A DNA stretch of 64,000 nt, from the NCBI GenBank assembly GCA_002633025.1, contig NMRB01000738.1, positions 51,849-115,848 on the forward strand. Direction: 5' to 3'. The notes beneath the pieces are model-generated. The model saw only the letters and a list, made by a program, of their open reading frames with translations, searched no databases and was not told the origin of the DNA. A program made the translations under genes and the position numbers. Shown piece by piece: positions 1-11,673 of the stretch; positions within the stretch are counted from its first letter, which is position 1, and the number at the start of each line of letters is the position of its first letter. Origin of the DNA: Notospermus geniculatus (Eukaryota; Nemertea; Pilidiophora; Heteronemertea; Lineidae).

Positions 1-1
1 T

Positions 2-213
2 TTAAAGGAGCACGGTATTGGATCTCAAATGCGTTATTTGACTGCCGACGTAGAGGGAGCCACCTAGCGGTAGTAATACGTACTACAAAAATGCATTACA
101 AAATGTACGGAGGAAATCGGGTCAACTCGCCAATACGTCGTTGGTCCCTGGGTTGGAGAGTGGCACAGTGGCGCCGGCTGTTGAGAAAAAGTGGCAATAC
201 CGTGCTCCTTTAA
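2..213. mobile_element. piggyBac-type MITE, copy 1
   Basis: A non-coding element of about 210 bp bounded by TTAA on both sides, with a perfect terminal inverted repeat beginning AGGAGCACGGTATTG. A second copy lies inverted at 42425-42636. The TTAA target duplication is the hallmark of piggyBac-type transposition; that this is a non-autonomous member is inference, since no transposase is present. It sits immediately next to the last visible exon of the secreted-protein gene, so it is probably intronic. Confidence 0.75.
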
Positions 214-238
214 GTGTGAGAAGGCTTTGGCGACTCAC

Positions 239-3200
239 GTGACGTCTTTGCATTTCCGGTTCTTGTTGGTATCCTCGGTGTTATCATCGGTACACAGTCT
301 GACTTTGATGGGTGCTACTTCGGGCTGGTCCGTCATCGCCATGTAGATACCGTGGTCAGCGTAGGCACGCTTTCTAACGTTCGTTCCAAGGGCTCCTTTC
401 TTAAACTCCTTGAAATACCTTGAGGAGAAAGGTAGCAGAAAAGAACATAGTGCTATCATTACGACCGTCCCATTGTGAGTTCCCTGTAGTTGTTCAGGCA
501 GCCTGCTTGGTGTACAACTAATTTAGGTAGTGTACAACTTCCCTGGCACGCTCCGGCAGGCTACGGCACGCTCAGACACCGCCAGGCACATTCTGGTGCC
601 GCCAGACACGCTCAAGGCACGCTCAGGTACCGCCAGGCATGCTCAGGCACGTTCAAGCACCCGTAGGCACGTTCAGGCACGTTCAAGGACGAGTGTACGC
701 CTACCTAGACGTAGACCAACTCACCTGTTGTAATAACCAACGTTGAGTTTGGCCGATGATTTCTTGCTCTTAGCCCCCGGGGGGTAGGCAGCCTCACCAA
801 AAGAATCATCAATGAAATAAGCCTCGTAGTTGCTAAGCCCTGGCACCTCCGCCATCAGTTTATCCATAAACGCACTGTGGTGACTCTCATCCTCAAATTT
901 GATCTTGGCATTCCCTTTCTGGCGTGGATTCAACTGGAACCTACAAAAAAGGGATTTGTTTTGATTTGGTCAGCGCTGCAGACGGTCAAACATTTCATTA
1001 AGTACATGTTTACGACTGTCTGAAAGCCATAGGCCCTCAACTGACATCTGTAGTATTCAGAAATTCTGATCAGAACCTGACCGTCTTAAAGGGGCTGTAT
1101 GCCTATCGTGGATGTAGCTGCATCTGACTCAGTGATGGCTGCGACTTCCTCCGCACACGGCGGCCGGCGCTTTTGTACGATTTGTGACGCGGACAACAAC
1201 GTCATCCATGTTTCACCCATTGTTGGCTCTGGGGCACAGGCCCTCCACAAGGCTTTGTGGCCTTACCTTGCTGCTCTTGATATTTTGTGCTGTTCCACCG
1301 TCTTCTTGTTTTTAAGTCTGGCACTTAGATCATCCACCAGTCGGAATGCATGGAGTGGTACCTCCTGCTTCAGTGGATGACAAAGCATCCTGCAAAATGA
1401 AAAATTACACGTAAAAATGTCTCCCAAACTACATGTACAAAGGAACCGCTAGTCTTTTTATCCCACCAGGGCGGCGCTGCTGTACCGAAGACGTTAAAAC
1501 ACAGCAAAGCAAGGCAATAACGTTGCGTCACTACGTCCGTGACGCAATGCAATAAGGTTGCGTCACTACGTCCGTCCGTAGAACATGACGTCAATTTTAC
1601 CTGTAATTCCATTGGGCAAAAATGGGAAAATTATCTTTCAGTTCCATGATCTTTGTCGGGAGGAAGGCAAAATTTTGACCGGCATCAGGCCTGCCACTGT
1701 AGGCACTGTATCTGATCTTCTGAATCAGCTCGTCCCACGTGGCCGCATCTATTTTGTGACGGTCGCTTTGGAAGGGTTCTTCGATTTTCTTGCCGATTGG
1801 TTGGGACCAATATCCCTCCAGGTAACAAAGGAGAGGCTGTAAAAGAGCGAGAACGGAGTTAGCATTATAGGAACTTTTTATCCCGACAGGTCGGCGCTGC
1901 GAGTGGTGCGTCCGAGGATGTCGCGTCAAGACGCGCTTGACGCAGTGAAACACAGGGACGAAACACAGAAAAAAAGAGGTATAACCCGCAGAGCGTTTCC
2001 CAGGTGGCGCTAGTTTGCAGGCAGGTTCCTCATTCGCTCAAGGACTCGGAACTACATCTACAGCTCAGAAAGACAGGGTGTGATGCGGCCACAATCACCC
2101 TGAGAATCAGTCATGGCAGTGGTTCTGAGATGGCGGTATAGGCTATTAGGGAATGTTCGCTAAGCCCCCGAAACGCCAACGCGTACGTCTATCCTTTTGT
2201 CCGGTGCTCTCTTCGTGGCATCGAACAATAGGTTTGGCGTTCGCGTTGGCGTTTCGGGGGTTTACAATTTGACCTTGGACTGATTACTGGAACGTGAGAT
2301 AGTAAGAGTGTCCGTCGAGGACTTCCTCTGCTCCCATACCTGCACGCCATTTAAATGTAGATCGGTTTTAGAGATTGGTCTGATAATAATGACCTTCGCG
2401 GCTCAATTACCGCAGTATCAAGGCTACGAGGCGAGCTATCAGTGGTGACTGGATCAAGGGCCAGGTGTTGTGATCACACCGGAAAAGTTTCCGTCCTTGT
2501 CCAAGAACAATGTCGACAACATTTTATCTTGGTTTGAAAGCTTCTGAGAGCTGGGTAACCATTAGGCCTACTTATATGACCTCGACCCTAAGATCCAACC
2601 TCGCCACGACACTAACCTGCAACCTAACTAAACTGCAACTAAGCAAGCCACTAAGCAGTTAGTGTATCAACCATGGTTTCTTCTGCGAGAAACTGAACAC
2701 ACACAAATGAGGACACCGCTTTTATGACGACAGGGCGGCGCTGCGAGCGGTTGTACCAAAGAGAGCAAAGAAATGCAACAACGTCGCGTCACGACGTCCT
2801 CGACGCATTGCAATAACGTCGCGTCACGACGTCCTTGACGCAGTGCAACAACGTCGCGTCACGACATCCTTGACGCAGTGCAACAACGTCGCGTCACGAC
2901 GTCCTTGACGCAGTGCAACAGAAACGAATCGTTGGAAAAGACGTACAACCGCTCAACGCGCCTCCTATAGTCATGTACCATAAATTGCGGACCATGTTTA
3001 CACGGCGTCAGTGACGTCGCAATGCATCGGCATGTGTTGGATGCACTACGGCGTCACGTCACACGGTCCGCAATTTTCGGTACACATCTATAGTGGCGGT
3101 AAGTCTGGTTTGAAATGCAATATTTAAAAGTGGAGTGTAGTCCCTAAATACCTTGAAGTACTTGCGGTAATCTCGTATCAGAGTGTCCGAATCTTTCCAA

Positions 3201-5095
3201 GCCTTAAACCACTCTCTCATCTCTTCCATCTGAAGGTCTAGTGTCGGCTTGTCGAGGACCTCTTGTGGAATCCCTGGGTACTTTATCGGTTCAACTTTCT
3301 TAAACACTTTATCTGAAAAGAAAGAAGACAGATGAAAAAGCGAAAATGGAAGGTATGGCTAGGTGAGAGTCACCGCTAATTCATATCAACTTACTTAATA
3401 TGGTACACCGGTAATCGATAGAATTCGAAAAAAAACTAGGTTTTATGTCGCTCTTTGGTCAGTTTTTAAAGCCCATCTGTATTGAATTTCACGGTATTTC
3501 AAACTATAAGCGGAATGCAGGGTAAGGACCTTCTCAGTTCAATACAGTGTGGCTTTGAGCTGAATTATAAACGAAATATGATAATTACATGATTTGACTG
3601 GTTTGTTCATTTTGTAGTCACTGTGCCTTATTCTAAATTCGACCCCGTTGAGGACAACAGTGGCCTCCCCCATCCCGAGTGTCCCAAACCAATCCGCGTG
3701 GTTATGGAGGGCGGCAAACCGGTCTCCAGTGTGTGACTCCACGAAGTAGTTCCGTGTGCCTACAGGATTGATGCGATTCTGCTTTATACCCGAGGACCCT
3801 TCAGATCTGAAGTTAAAATAACACGTTTTTGTAACAACCATCCGGGAAATCCCGTAATTTAAGTAAGAAAAAGGCTGGATGAGTTTCAGGATGTCAGTGA
3901 AACGGCAGCGATACAAACAACAACAACAACAAACATGGCGGTAAAAAGCAAAATCATCTGGGCAAGTACCAGTCCAGTGAACGGCCAAAGAAAATGTTAA
4001 CATTCACAGTAGGGCCTGCATGGGTTGCAACTATGTTAGAGATTTCGGAAACTTATAACGGCACATTTGCTATAGGCCCCTATTAGGCTATTCCGTGACC
4101 TAAGACTACATTTTCGGTACAGAGGTACACGTCAAAATGTCCTACTTCCATAACCAAAAATATCGGCTAGCTCCGATACATCTTTCGTAGTTTGATATTA
4201 ATTTTTATTACTGACCTGACTCGCTCCTCAAACGCCAATTGTTGCATCATGATCTGTTTGGTGATCAAACCAAATCTATATTCCAAGTCGTCTATGGCCT
4301 TTTTTACATCCTGTGGCATGGCGCATGACGTCGCCACGAACATCAGCAGCAAGATTGGAGTTAATTTCACCTGGAAAAAGGGACTGAATTACAAGCGGTC
4401 ACGTATGAGAGGATGTTACAGCTACGACAGAGGCTGGGAACCGCGTCTAATGACGGATAATATTACCATCGGCAAAGATGTCCGTCAAGATCCGTTTCCA
4501 TTTCAGCGGATTCCGCGCGACTTGCGGTTGGACACCGCGCCTGAAACCGCTGAAGTGGAGACGGGCATGAATGCTGTGGAAATCCCACACGGTTTGAATC
4601 CGCAAAAAGTAAAAAAAGATAATCGTAAAAATAGTCAGGTAACGGGAAAAAGCACCGACATGCACAGAAGGGAGTAAGAAATAAAAGCGGAAAATAAAAA
4701 GTGGAAAATTTTCGCATTTTATGCGAATTTTTCAATTTCATAAATGGGGAGATTTTTTTCCCATTTTGAGAAATATCGCCCGAAAAATCTGACAAAACAT
4801 GTCATTTTAAGAAAATTTCTCAAAATTGGAAAAAATTTTCGCCCAATTTGAGAAATTGAAAAATTCTCGCAAAACTCCAAACTTTCCCACTTCTTATTTT
4901 CCACTTTTACTCCCTTACACGGTATGAAATTAGACGTTTGTACGTTATCTACACGTACATTGTGATTTTTTTAAAACATGAAATATGTAATGGGTTTCTA
5001 AGATGAAATACATACTTTCTAATAGCTTCCAACCTGATTTGTAAAAAAGAACAAAATGTTTCAATACTTACCATAGCTGTCTCTTCCATCAGCAT
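239..5095 (-). CDS. Secreted protein of unknown function, multi-exon, 3' end beyond window
   Basis: Exons inferred from GT/AG sites and matching phases: 5095-5072 (predicted start), 4370-4216, 3806-3589, 3312-3152, 1836-1601, 1389-1267, 940-725 and 418-239, where a GTGAGT donor shows that the gene continues off the left edge. All junctions keep one frame, giving about 437 residues. The exon at 4370 opens with VKLTPILLLMFVATSCA, a hydrophobic stretch that fits a signal peptide; its first codon is GTG just after a good acceptor, so the ATG must lie upstream. The 24-nt exon encoding MLMEETAM before a GTAAGT donor fits in phase. Later exons carry DRFAALHNHADWFGTLGMGE, REWFKAWKDSD, RDYRKYFK, HKIDAATWDELIQKIR and FQLNPRQKGNAKIKFEDE, with a basic tail. 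No named domain is recognised. From memory, similar uncharacterised secreted proteins are predicted in other marine invertebrates; this is not verified here. Gene reality is well supported; function is unknown. Confidence 0.8.
1455..1592. repeat. GACGTC-rich dispersed repeat, copy 1
   Basis: Begins with the motif TTTTTATCCC followed by GGGCGGCGCTG and continues into degenerate units containing TGACGCAATGCAATAA and CGTCACTACGTCC. The same head and units recur at 1875, 2706, 22919, 34241 and 40412. It lies in the intron between the exons at 1836-1601 and 1389-1267 of the secreted-protein gene and ends just before the donor side of the upstream exon. Confidence 0.7.
1875..2034. repeat. GACGTC-rich dispersed repeat, copy 2
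   Basis: Opens with TTTTTATCCCGACAGGTCGG and a CGGCGCTGCGAG core and closes near GGTTCCTCATT, the terminal motif seen on the related elements at 26723, 31567 and 40412. Intronic in the secreted-protein gene, and shorter than the copies with full internal arrays. Confidence 0.6.
2157..2263. mobile_element. Palindromic MITE family A, copy 1
   Basis: A nearly full-length palindrome: CCCCCGAAACGCCAACGCG on one side, and its inverse CGCGTTGGCGTTTCGGGGG on the other, around a core with GTGCTCTCTTCGTGGCATCG. Further copies are at 18325-18440, 18461-18575, 37957-38074 and 61784-61903. No coding capacity. Called a MITE from its inverted-repeat structure and dispersed copies; the transposase family is not identifiable. 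Confidence 0.75.
2706..2968. repeat. GACGTC-rich dispersed repeat with internal tandem units, copy 3
   Basis: The head resembles AATGAGGAACCCGC, followed by GGGCGGCGCTGCGAGCGG and about four internal tandem units of roughly 38 bp containing CGTCGCGTCACGACGTCC and TTGACGCAGTGCAAC. The far end has ACAACCGCTC, which inverts the GAGCGGTTGT near the head. This is an inverted-repeat element that carries its own minisatellite. It is intronic in the secreted-protein gene. Confidence 0.7.
4668..4916. mobile_element. AT-rich inverted-repeat element
   Basis: Bounded by AAGGGAGTAA on the left and TTACTCCCTT on the right, with AT-rich arms built of AAAATAAAAAGTGG-like and AATTTCTCAAAATTGG-like motifs. 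It lies in the first intron of the secreted-protein gene model. No coding potential. MITE status is inferred from the terminal inverted repeat. Confidence 0.6.
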
Positions 5096-5464
5096 CCGTC
5101 CAAATAAGTCTCAGATACTAAATCATCGAAATCGAACCGATTCTTTTAATCAGAAACAATGCCACCAGCAAACTCGCCAATCAAGGGGCGCAATTTTCAC
5201 TAATTAGCTATCGAATATAGACCTCATCGAATGGAGAGTTATTGACAAGTACAACACCTTTATTTGTTCACAGGGTCCCGTGGGCGGTAACTGGCACAGG
5301 AAAAAGCCGTGAGAGAGTTATCTTGTCGGCCTGCATAAACGGCATTGGGGAAAAGGTTGTTCATAATCATAAAAATGGCGTCAGTATTCATTCATTTTTA
5401 ATCCTCTCCTGCCAGGCGGCAATTTCATCCAACGGAAATGTACTGTTCTGAAAGGTTTTGAAAA

Positions 5465-5586
5465 ACGATAAACGTAAACTCTACGACAACGTTATTTTTC
5501 ATACTACACATTAACCACATTTTGTATTGCGTTTTCGGTACGAAAATAACGTTGTCGTTAACGTTACGTCGTTTACGTTTGTCGTT
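5465..5586. mobile_element. Short inverted-repeat element
   Basis: ACGATAAACGTAAAC with CGACAACGTTATTTT on the left is mirrored by AAAATAACGTTGTCG with GTTTACGTTTGTCGT on the right, giving a palindrome of about 120 bp. Non-coding; probably a small MITE. Confidence 0.55.
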
Positions 5587-5680
5587 TGATTTCTAAACCT
5601 CCCTATTCTCACACTCGAACGTCCGTTGGTCGATCTTCAACTGGCCTCACTCAGCAGAATAGGACCACGCAGCGGCGTTT

Positions 5681-5763
5681 ATTGCCGAAAGATGGCAGCA
5701 AACTTCTAGCGGACCAATACAAAAGAAACTTCTCCTGATTAGTGCTCAATCAAGCATGAATGG
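5681..5763. repeat. Dispersed repeat, copy 1 of an inverted pair
   Basis: About 83 bp containing GATGGCAGCA, CTAGCGGACCAATACAAAAG and GTGCTCAATCAAGCATGAAT. An inverted, slightly diverged copy is at 48121-48203. Origin unknown. Confidence 0.6.
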
Positions 5764-7076
5764 TTCCGCTAGGCATTGAATCAGGCCGTGGTGACTCCTA
5801 TTGGTCAACTGCTGAATGATTGATGCGCACAACGTAGGGTGTTACATATGACCCAGGTATTGCAGGGGAAGGAATTGTGCCATCGATTTCTGAATTGGAA
5901 GCCTAGGCCTAAATAAACCAATCAATGTCTTCGTCATGTCCTCACAGATAGAGAATAACCAATATGCTAAACAGACGAGAACGATAATGGAGGGGGTGGG
6001 GGGATGTTTTGTATTGACATTCGATCGTGGGATGTTTCTATTTAAACAGGAAGCACATTTTAAAATTTCAAATGGTTGAACTTGCTCCACAGTTTGTTCA
6101 CGGTGCATGCGATTATTTAATTTCCGTTTCAATTGATTCTTTAGACAAAGGTTTATAACACAAGGCCACTCATCCAATCAAACTAATTTGCAACATTGAA
6201 CTGAACACCTGCGGCAGAATATTGATATTAAACATTCTGGAAACTGAAATACCACGTGGGAAAGGTTATTTAGAAAACTATTTCGTGTTTCACGTTTTCA
6301 CAAGGTAAGGCCAGGCCAAAAAACTGCCCAACTCCAGAGAGACTTCACATAACACGTGCCTCAAAATGAAAGTAACAGTGCTGCCATCTAGGAAGCTCCA
6401 CGTAATGTCATTGCGTTTGTTTTGGCTTTTTGGGCGAACACGTACTTCTGGCAAAGTCGCAACTCCCACATTAGCCAAAATATATACACCGATTGTCTAG
6501 TACATGCTCTACAGTGACCATGAAAGTGGAATCGGCATTCAGATCGAGAAACGGAAGTGTTACTTGAGAGAAATTAGGCCGTAAATATTTGTAAACAAAT
6601 GGGCGCCATCTTTGTCGATGGGGGCCATCTCGCCTTCTATCCACGTCGTCTGTACCGAATAGGCTCATATATTTCATCCAGACATTGAATCATCTAGAAG
6701 AAATTACTTTTATGAGTCCATTACAGTGGTCTGCAGTCCATATAAAGCGCCATAAAGCTCTCGAATCGTCAAATACAGCTGACCAAGATGGTATTTACCT
6801 CAGACGTTTAGCGTGCTACGTCTTTATTAGTTCCCTGGCTATTGTCACTGTCTGGAGTGATATTCCCGACATTGATGGCACATCTGGTCCAACTACGATA
6901 CGTCAGGGAATACTGGATATCCTCGCCAATACCGTCGTTCCATCTAGAGTCACGCCTATAGCCTACTTTTCGGGGGCCCGCAAAGAGATTGCGGTAGAAC
7001 TGGGTTGGCCCTGGTGGAGAGCATTTTGTCCCACACCGCTTCTGGGACCCAGAGTTTCATGCACTGAGCTGAGTTT

Positions 7077-7478
7077 TGCGGGTGATCCACTGACTTGACG
7101 ACGAGTTTACGATCAGTTGGCGACTTGTTCACGACGGCAGTCGTCAACTCGTCGTAAACTAGTCGCAAACTGATCGTAAAGAAATGACGTGACGTTGAAG
7201 CTGATCCACCGAAAAAATACGTACTGCTACAGAGCAAACTTTACGACGAGTTGACGACTAGTTTGCGACCATCTCAAACATGTTTGATCTCGTCGTAAAC
7301 TCGTCGCAAACTCGTCGTCAACAAATTTCAGTCGTGAACGAGTCGCAAACCCGTCGTGAACGAATCGTGAATGCTGATCCACCTGCCACGATTTTTCGTC
7401 GTCAACTAGTCGCAAACCCGTCGTGAACAAGTCGCCAACTGATCGTAAACTCGTCGTAAAGTCGGTGGATCACCCGCA
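7077..7478. mobile_element. TIR-bounded element filled with GTCG/CGAC repeats
   Basis: A 14-bp terminal inverted repeat, TGCGGGTGATCCAC at the left and GTGGATCACCCGCA at the right, bounds about 400 bp made almost entirely of short units such as CTCGTCGTAAACT, AGTCGCAAAC and their inverse complements. The interior can fold on itself in many registers. It has no coding potential. A non-autonomous DNA transposon with an internally amplified core is the most likely explanation. Confidence 0.7.
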
Positions 7479-9683
7479 TTTGAAGTCTGTATACTGGAAA
7501 CGCTCGTGGTCGTATGCAGCAACGAAGATTTTCTTGAACTCAGGTTGAGCCACAGCCTTTCAATTGTTCAGGTTTGCCAGGGCATGGTGTGACAATGGAA
7601 AAGTTGTGGCTCAACCTGAGTCCGTTGGTGCATACGGCCCATGTGCAGAGTTGATCACAACATTGGATTTCTACGGGATCAGTTATCGTCACACTCGTTC
7701 TGAGCTAGGCCTATGGCATGACCCGTGGACAGATGATCTTGCATAGCTTCTTTTTTGTATTGAGTTTCTCTTGTTCTTTTGTTGCAGGAGTTGTTAATAA
7801 TTAATTCTCTGGCAGTAAAGAGTCTATGGCACGTTTCCCCATCTCTGGGCAACCTAAGTCCGTCAAATCACCGTGAGCTGGAAGTGACGGGTCCAGGAAC
7901 ACAAATTGGTTTATAGAAACATGAGCCGTTATTTATTTTAAATGCAAATATATCGAGTAGTTATAATTACATTTTTATTATCATCATGGCATGAGAAGGC
8001 AGTTTTTGGTCCATTCCAACAATGTACCTGAGGAGATGACGTCATGAGCGCCTACAAGGCTGATGACGTCATTGAAAATGATGTTGACGACGCAATCAAA
8101 ATTATTGGTTTCTAACAAATTGACTTCTATGTTGGTGCTTGTCGACTGTGCACTGAACCTACATTTCCAACATTCGCTGAAAAAAGGGTCTGCTGCTCAA
8201 AGTAGTGGAGTCTCTCTGACGTCACTCAGGTACACTGTAGAAATGACAACATCATGGAATTAATGATGACTTATAATCCTAGTATATAATCTACCGTACA
8301 TTCATTCACTACACTAATTCAAGTTTACTCTAGTCATGTATGATACAGTCACGTCGTTACAAAATGTCGGCATGCATGCCCATTTATAAATCATATATAT
8401 GCACACTATGTACATGTCAGGATATATGATAATAATTGACCTAGTTGTCATGAAACCGACCGGGAATCACGCGAAATTACGTCATTTTCTTGCGAGATTT
8501 TAGTGCGCGGCACCTTCACGCGAACCTAAATCCAAAGATTGACCGAAGCGCCCCCTAAAGTGGGTCACATCCAATCATGACCTCTCTTTTCCCATTAATT
8601 CATTGTCAGAATCGAAACCAAGAAATTTATGAACGTCAAATCGTCGTTTCGTATGATTCCAGACTTTATACAGTCCCATGCCGGTTTCCAACCGTGTCCG
8701 AATCGGCGGCTGGTTCTGTCCGCTATATATAACATGTGGCTCATATAGAAAATGGACTAGTGAATGTTGTCCCTGTACATTTCAAGAGCGAACTCCTGAT
8801 AAATATTAATTCCGTTGAAATATACAACACACCTTTTGGCTAATAGGCCTACACAACGCGATCCTGATCCGTGGTGATCACAGAATTTCGGACGAAACGG
8901 CTTCTACATGACACATTTGCGCATGCGTGATTCGTCTCATTTTGGCGCCATTTCTATTGGTCAACTGGGGATGAATCAACCAGCTTAGGCTTGGAAAACA
9001 GGGCCTCCAGAAAAAAAACTCTCAACATATTCTCTATTCTCTATTCCCATTATAGGACGTGAAATCCTAAACTATAACTTTGTTTACCAGACACCTTGGA
9101 ACCCACTGTCTGGTATCAAAGGCCCAAGTTGCGTAATTTCATCTCGTGACGAATGACGTCACTGGGGACCATGTCCTAAACCACTTTTCAAATCGATAGG
9201 CCTACATTCTATGGTAATCATGACGTACAATCTAGAGGCTGTAGTACACGATTTTGGCCCTCACCCCGGCCAAACATCGGGATGTCCTTTTGAAATATCG
9301 GTACTCAAACATTTCCCGGAAATCCTGCCAAGTAGGCCTACTTCATCTCAAACTTTTCACCAATCACAAATACAAACACAAACACACTGATTCACGTTTC
9401 TTCCATCTCAGCTTCGCAGACACTCGCTGACTCTGTCCCACTCCACTCATTCAACCCTTGCGAAATGCATCGTCCAATCGTCCACGTCATGCACCAGACA
9501 ACCATTCCTGCAATCTCTCATTCCATTCAAAAAACATGCCGGTCAAATTTCGAAACAACAGTTCCAAACGAAAACCGAGAGCTAAATTTCTGACAAGAAG
9601 TCCAAATTCTCACCGCCCACATTATATTGATGCTTGTAAACACACACGCACTCACACACTCAAATCACTCTGTTTTTCGATAG

Positions 9684-9762
9684 GTTGGTACCTGATCCGA
9701 CCGCTAGGGCTTATACTGATTAATACAGGTATGAGCCCTAGCGGTGAGATAGGGAACCAATG
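9684..9762. mobile_element. Short palindrome with ACCGCTAGGGCT arms
   Basis: ACCGCTAGGGCT is followed after a short spacer by AGCCCTAGCGGT, with imperfect pairing continuing outward (GGTACCTGATC against GATAGGGAACC). Part of the same motif recurs around 28640-28665. Probably a small MITE. Confidence 0.5.
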
Positions 9763-10249
9763 TAAGTTTTTCGACAGACAACAAATGCAGAGCAGACAGT
9801 ACACACACGTACGTACATTCATCAAACTGGCCTCGACAACATGGAACATAAAAAGAGTAGGCCTATATCCGTCTGTTTTTCGTGCAAGTAAAGTTAATGG
9901 GGATCATTGCCACGATAGAGGGCAGCACACTGCAACCAGGTCCTGTACAATGAACGCCTTTTGTGTGGAAAATGTATCAGGACCGAGATGTCACTTTCAT
10001 TTCAATAGATTTACCACTAATGACTGAGGCAGTGGGCTGTGGTCCTCATTGAAGTTATAACTATAGCCTACTGTACACTGCACTGTACACGGCAGTACAC
10101 GACATTGCGGTAACCTGTCTCCCAGGTCTCTCTGATGGACGAGGATGTGAACAGCTCAAAATGAACTAGAGCAATGTCGATGGGGAGCCCATCGCATATC
10201 TCCCCGCTTTCGACAGGAAGTAATGGAGACATGGTTATTTTTCCTGTGT

Positions 10250-10750
10250 CTTTCATATATTGACCCCTGGTGGGAAGAGGCCGAGTTCGATCGAAGTACA
10301 TTGGGGGTTGGGAGTGTTGTGCACATTAGTGGATGGGTACATAATATATACCAAAGTTTCAAACTCCTCCATTGAACGGTGAAGGAGGAGATATCACTTT
10401 TGGACGGCTCATGGTTTTTATCGAAGTTTGACCCCTGTGACCTTGAAACTAGGTCAAGGTCAAAACCCCTATGATATATTGTGAAGCTGTCGCAGATAAA
10501 CCTTCACACAAAATTTCATCACTTTATCACAATTACTTTAGGAGTAATGACCATAAATGTGTTTTTCACATATCGCCCCCTGGTGGAAAGACAGGGAGTT
10601 GGATCGAAATTCCAAGAGTGTTGTGCACAATAGTGGATGAGTACCTAATATATACCAAAGTTTCAAGCTCCTCCGTTGAACGGTCTAGGAGGAGATATCA
10701 CTTTCGGACGGACGGACAGCCGGACAGACAGACAGCCGGACTGACGGCGG
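10250..10750. repeat. Two direct copies of a dispersed repeat plus GGACAGACAGACAG tract
   Basis: Copies at 10250-10408 and 10561-10716 share CCCCTGGTGG, AGTGTTGTGCACA, AATATATACCAAAGTTTCAA, CTCC..TTGAACGGT and GGAGGAGATATCACTTT. The second runs into a simple tract of GGACGGACGGACAG and GACAGACAGACAG at about 10707-10745. This looks like the tail of a transposable element, but no reading frame survives. Confidence 0.65.
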
Positions 10751-11187
10751 AGGGTAAAACAATATCTGCCCGACTTTTTTCAAAAAGCGGGGAGATAAAA
10801 AGTCGAGCATTTTACGTTCTTACCGAAATTTGCTGATGAGGACCGGAGTATTTGTTGGTAGTATCAAGATACATCATTAGACATTCATAATCTAATCACA
10901 AAGATACAAATCAGACATACACTCTCATTTCACATTCAAAAAACGCCAGTGAATATCAAATTTATGTTTTTATTCTGAACAAACAAAACTGGCTCAAAGA
11001 TGCAGGCCAAGACATTCAGACAACAGCAGCAAAAAAACTCTCTCGCATACATCTTATGTCTCATCAACGGATTGACATCTGACACACTCACACACAAACA
11101 GTTTGAGATGAAGGTTTTTTGATCGATTTCGACAAGGAATTATTTCATTTCTTTGAATTCGTAGATTCCATTGGGCACTGAATCATT

Positions 11188-11673
11188 CATTCTGTAATAT
11201 AGCTCTAGATCAAGTTCTACACCACCAATGCATTCTGTTATAGCTCTTGATCAAGTTTTACTTCATCAATGCATTCTGTTATAGCTCTTGATCAAGTTCT
11301 ACTTCATCAATGCATTCTGTTATAGCTCTTGATCAAGTTCTACACCATCAATGCATTCTGTTTTAGCTCTTGATCAAGTTCTATTTCATCAATGCATTCT
11401 GTTATAGCTCTTGATCAAGTTCTACTTCATCAATGCATTCTGTTATAGCTCTTGATCAAGTTCTACTTCATCAATGCATTCTGTTATAGCTCTTGATCAA
11501 GTTCTACCTCATCAATGCATTCTCTTGTAGCTCTTGATCAAGTTCTACCTCATCAATGCATTCTGTTTTAGCTCTTGATCAAGTTCTACTTCATCAATGC
11601 ATTCTGTTTTAGCTCTTGATCAAGTTCTACTTCATCAATGCATTCTTTCATATTCTGTTGTAGCTCTTGATCC
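11188..11673. repeat. 41-bp minisatellite, about 12 units
   Basis: A 41-bp unit containing ATGCATTCTGTTATAGCTC, TTGATCAAGTTCTAC and TTCATCA is repeated head to tail about 12 times with few substitutions (TTATAG/TTTTAG, CTACTTC/CTACACC). The last unit is interrupted. Period 41 is not a multiple of 3 and the array is not coding. Confidence 0.9.

Noticed and set aside
9458-10027. 189-codon plus-strand frame
   Set aside because: Runs through an inverted-repeat element and simple CACACA-like text, with no domain, no conserved composition and no splice context.
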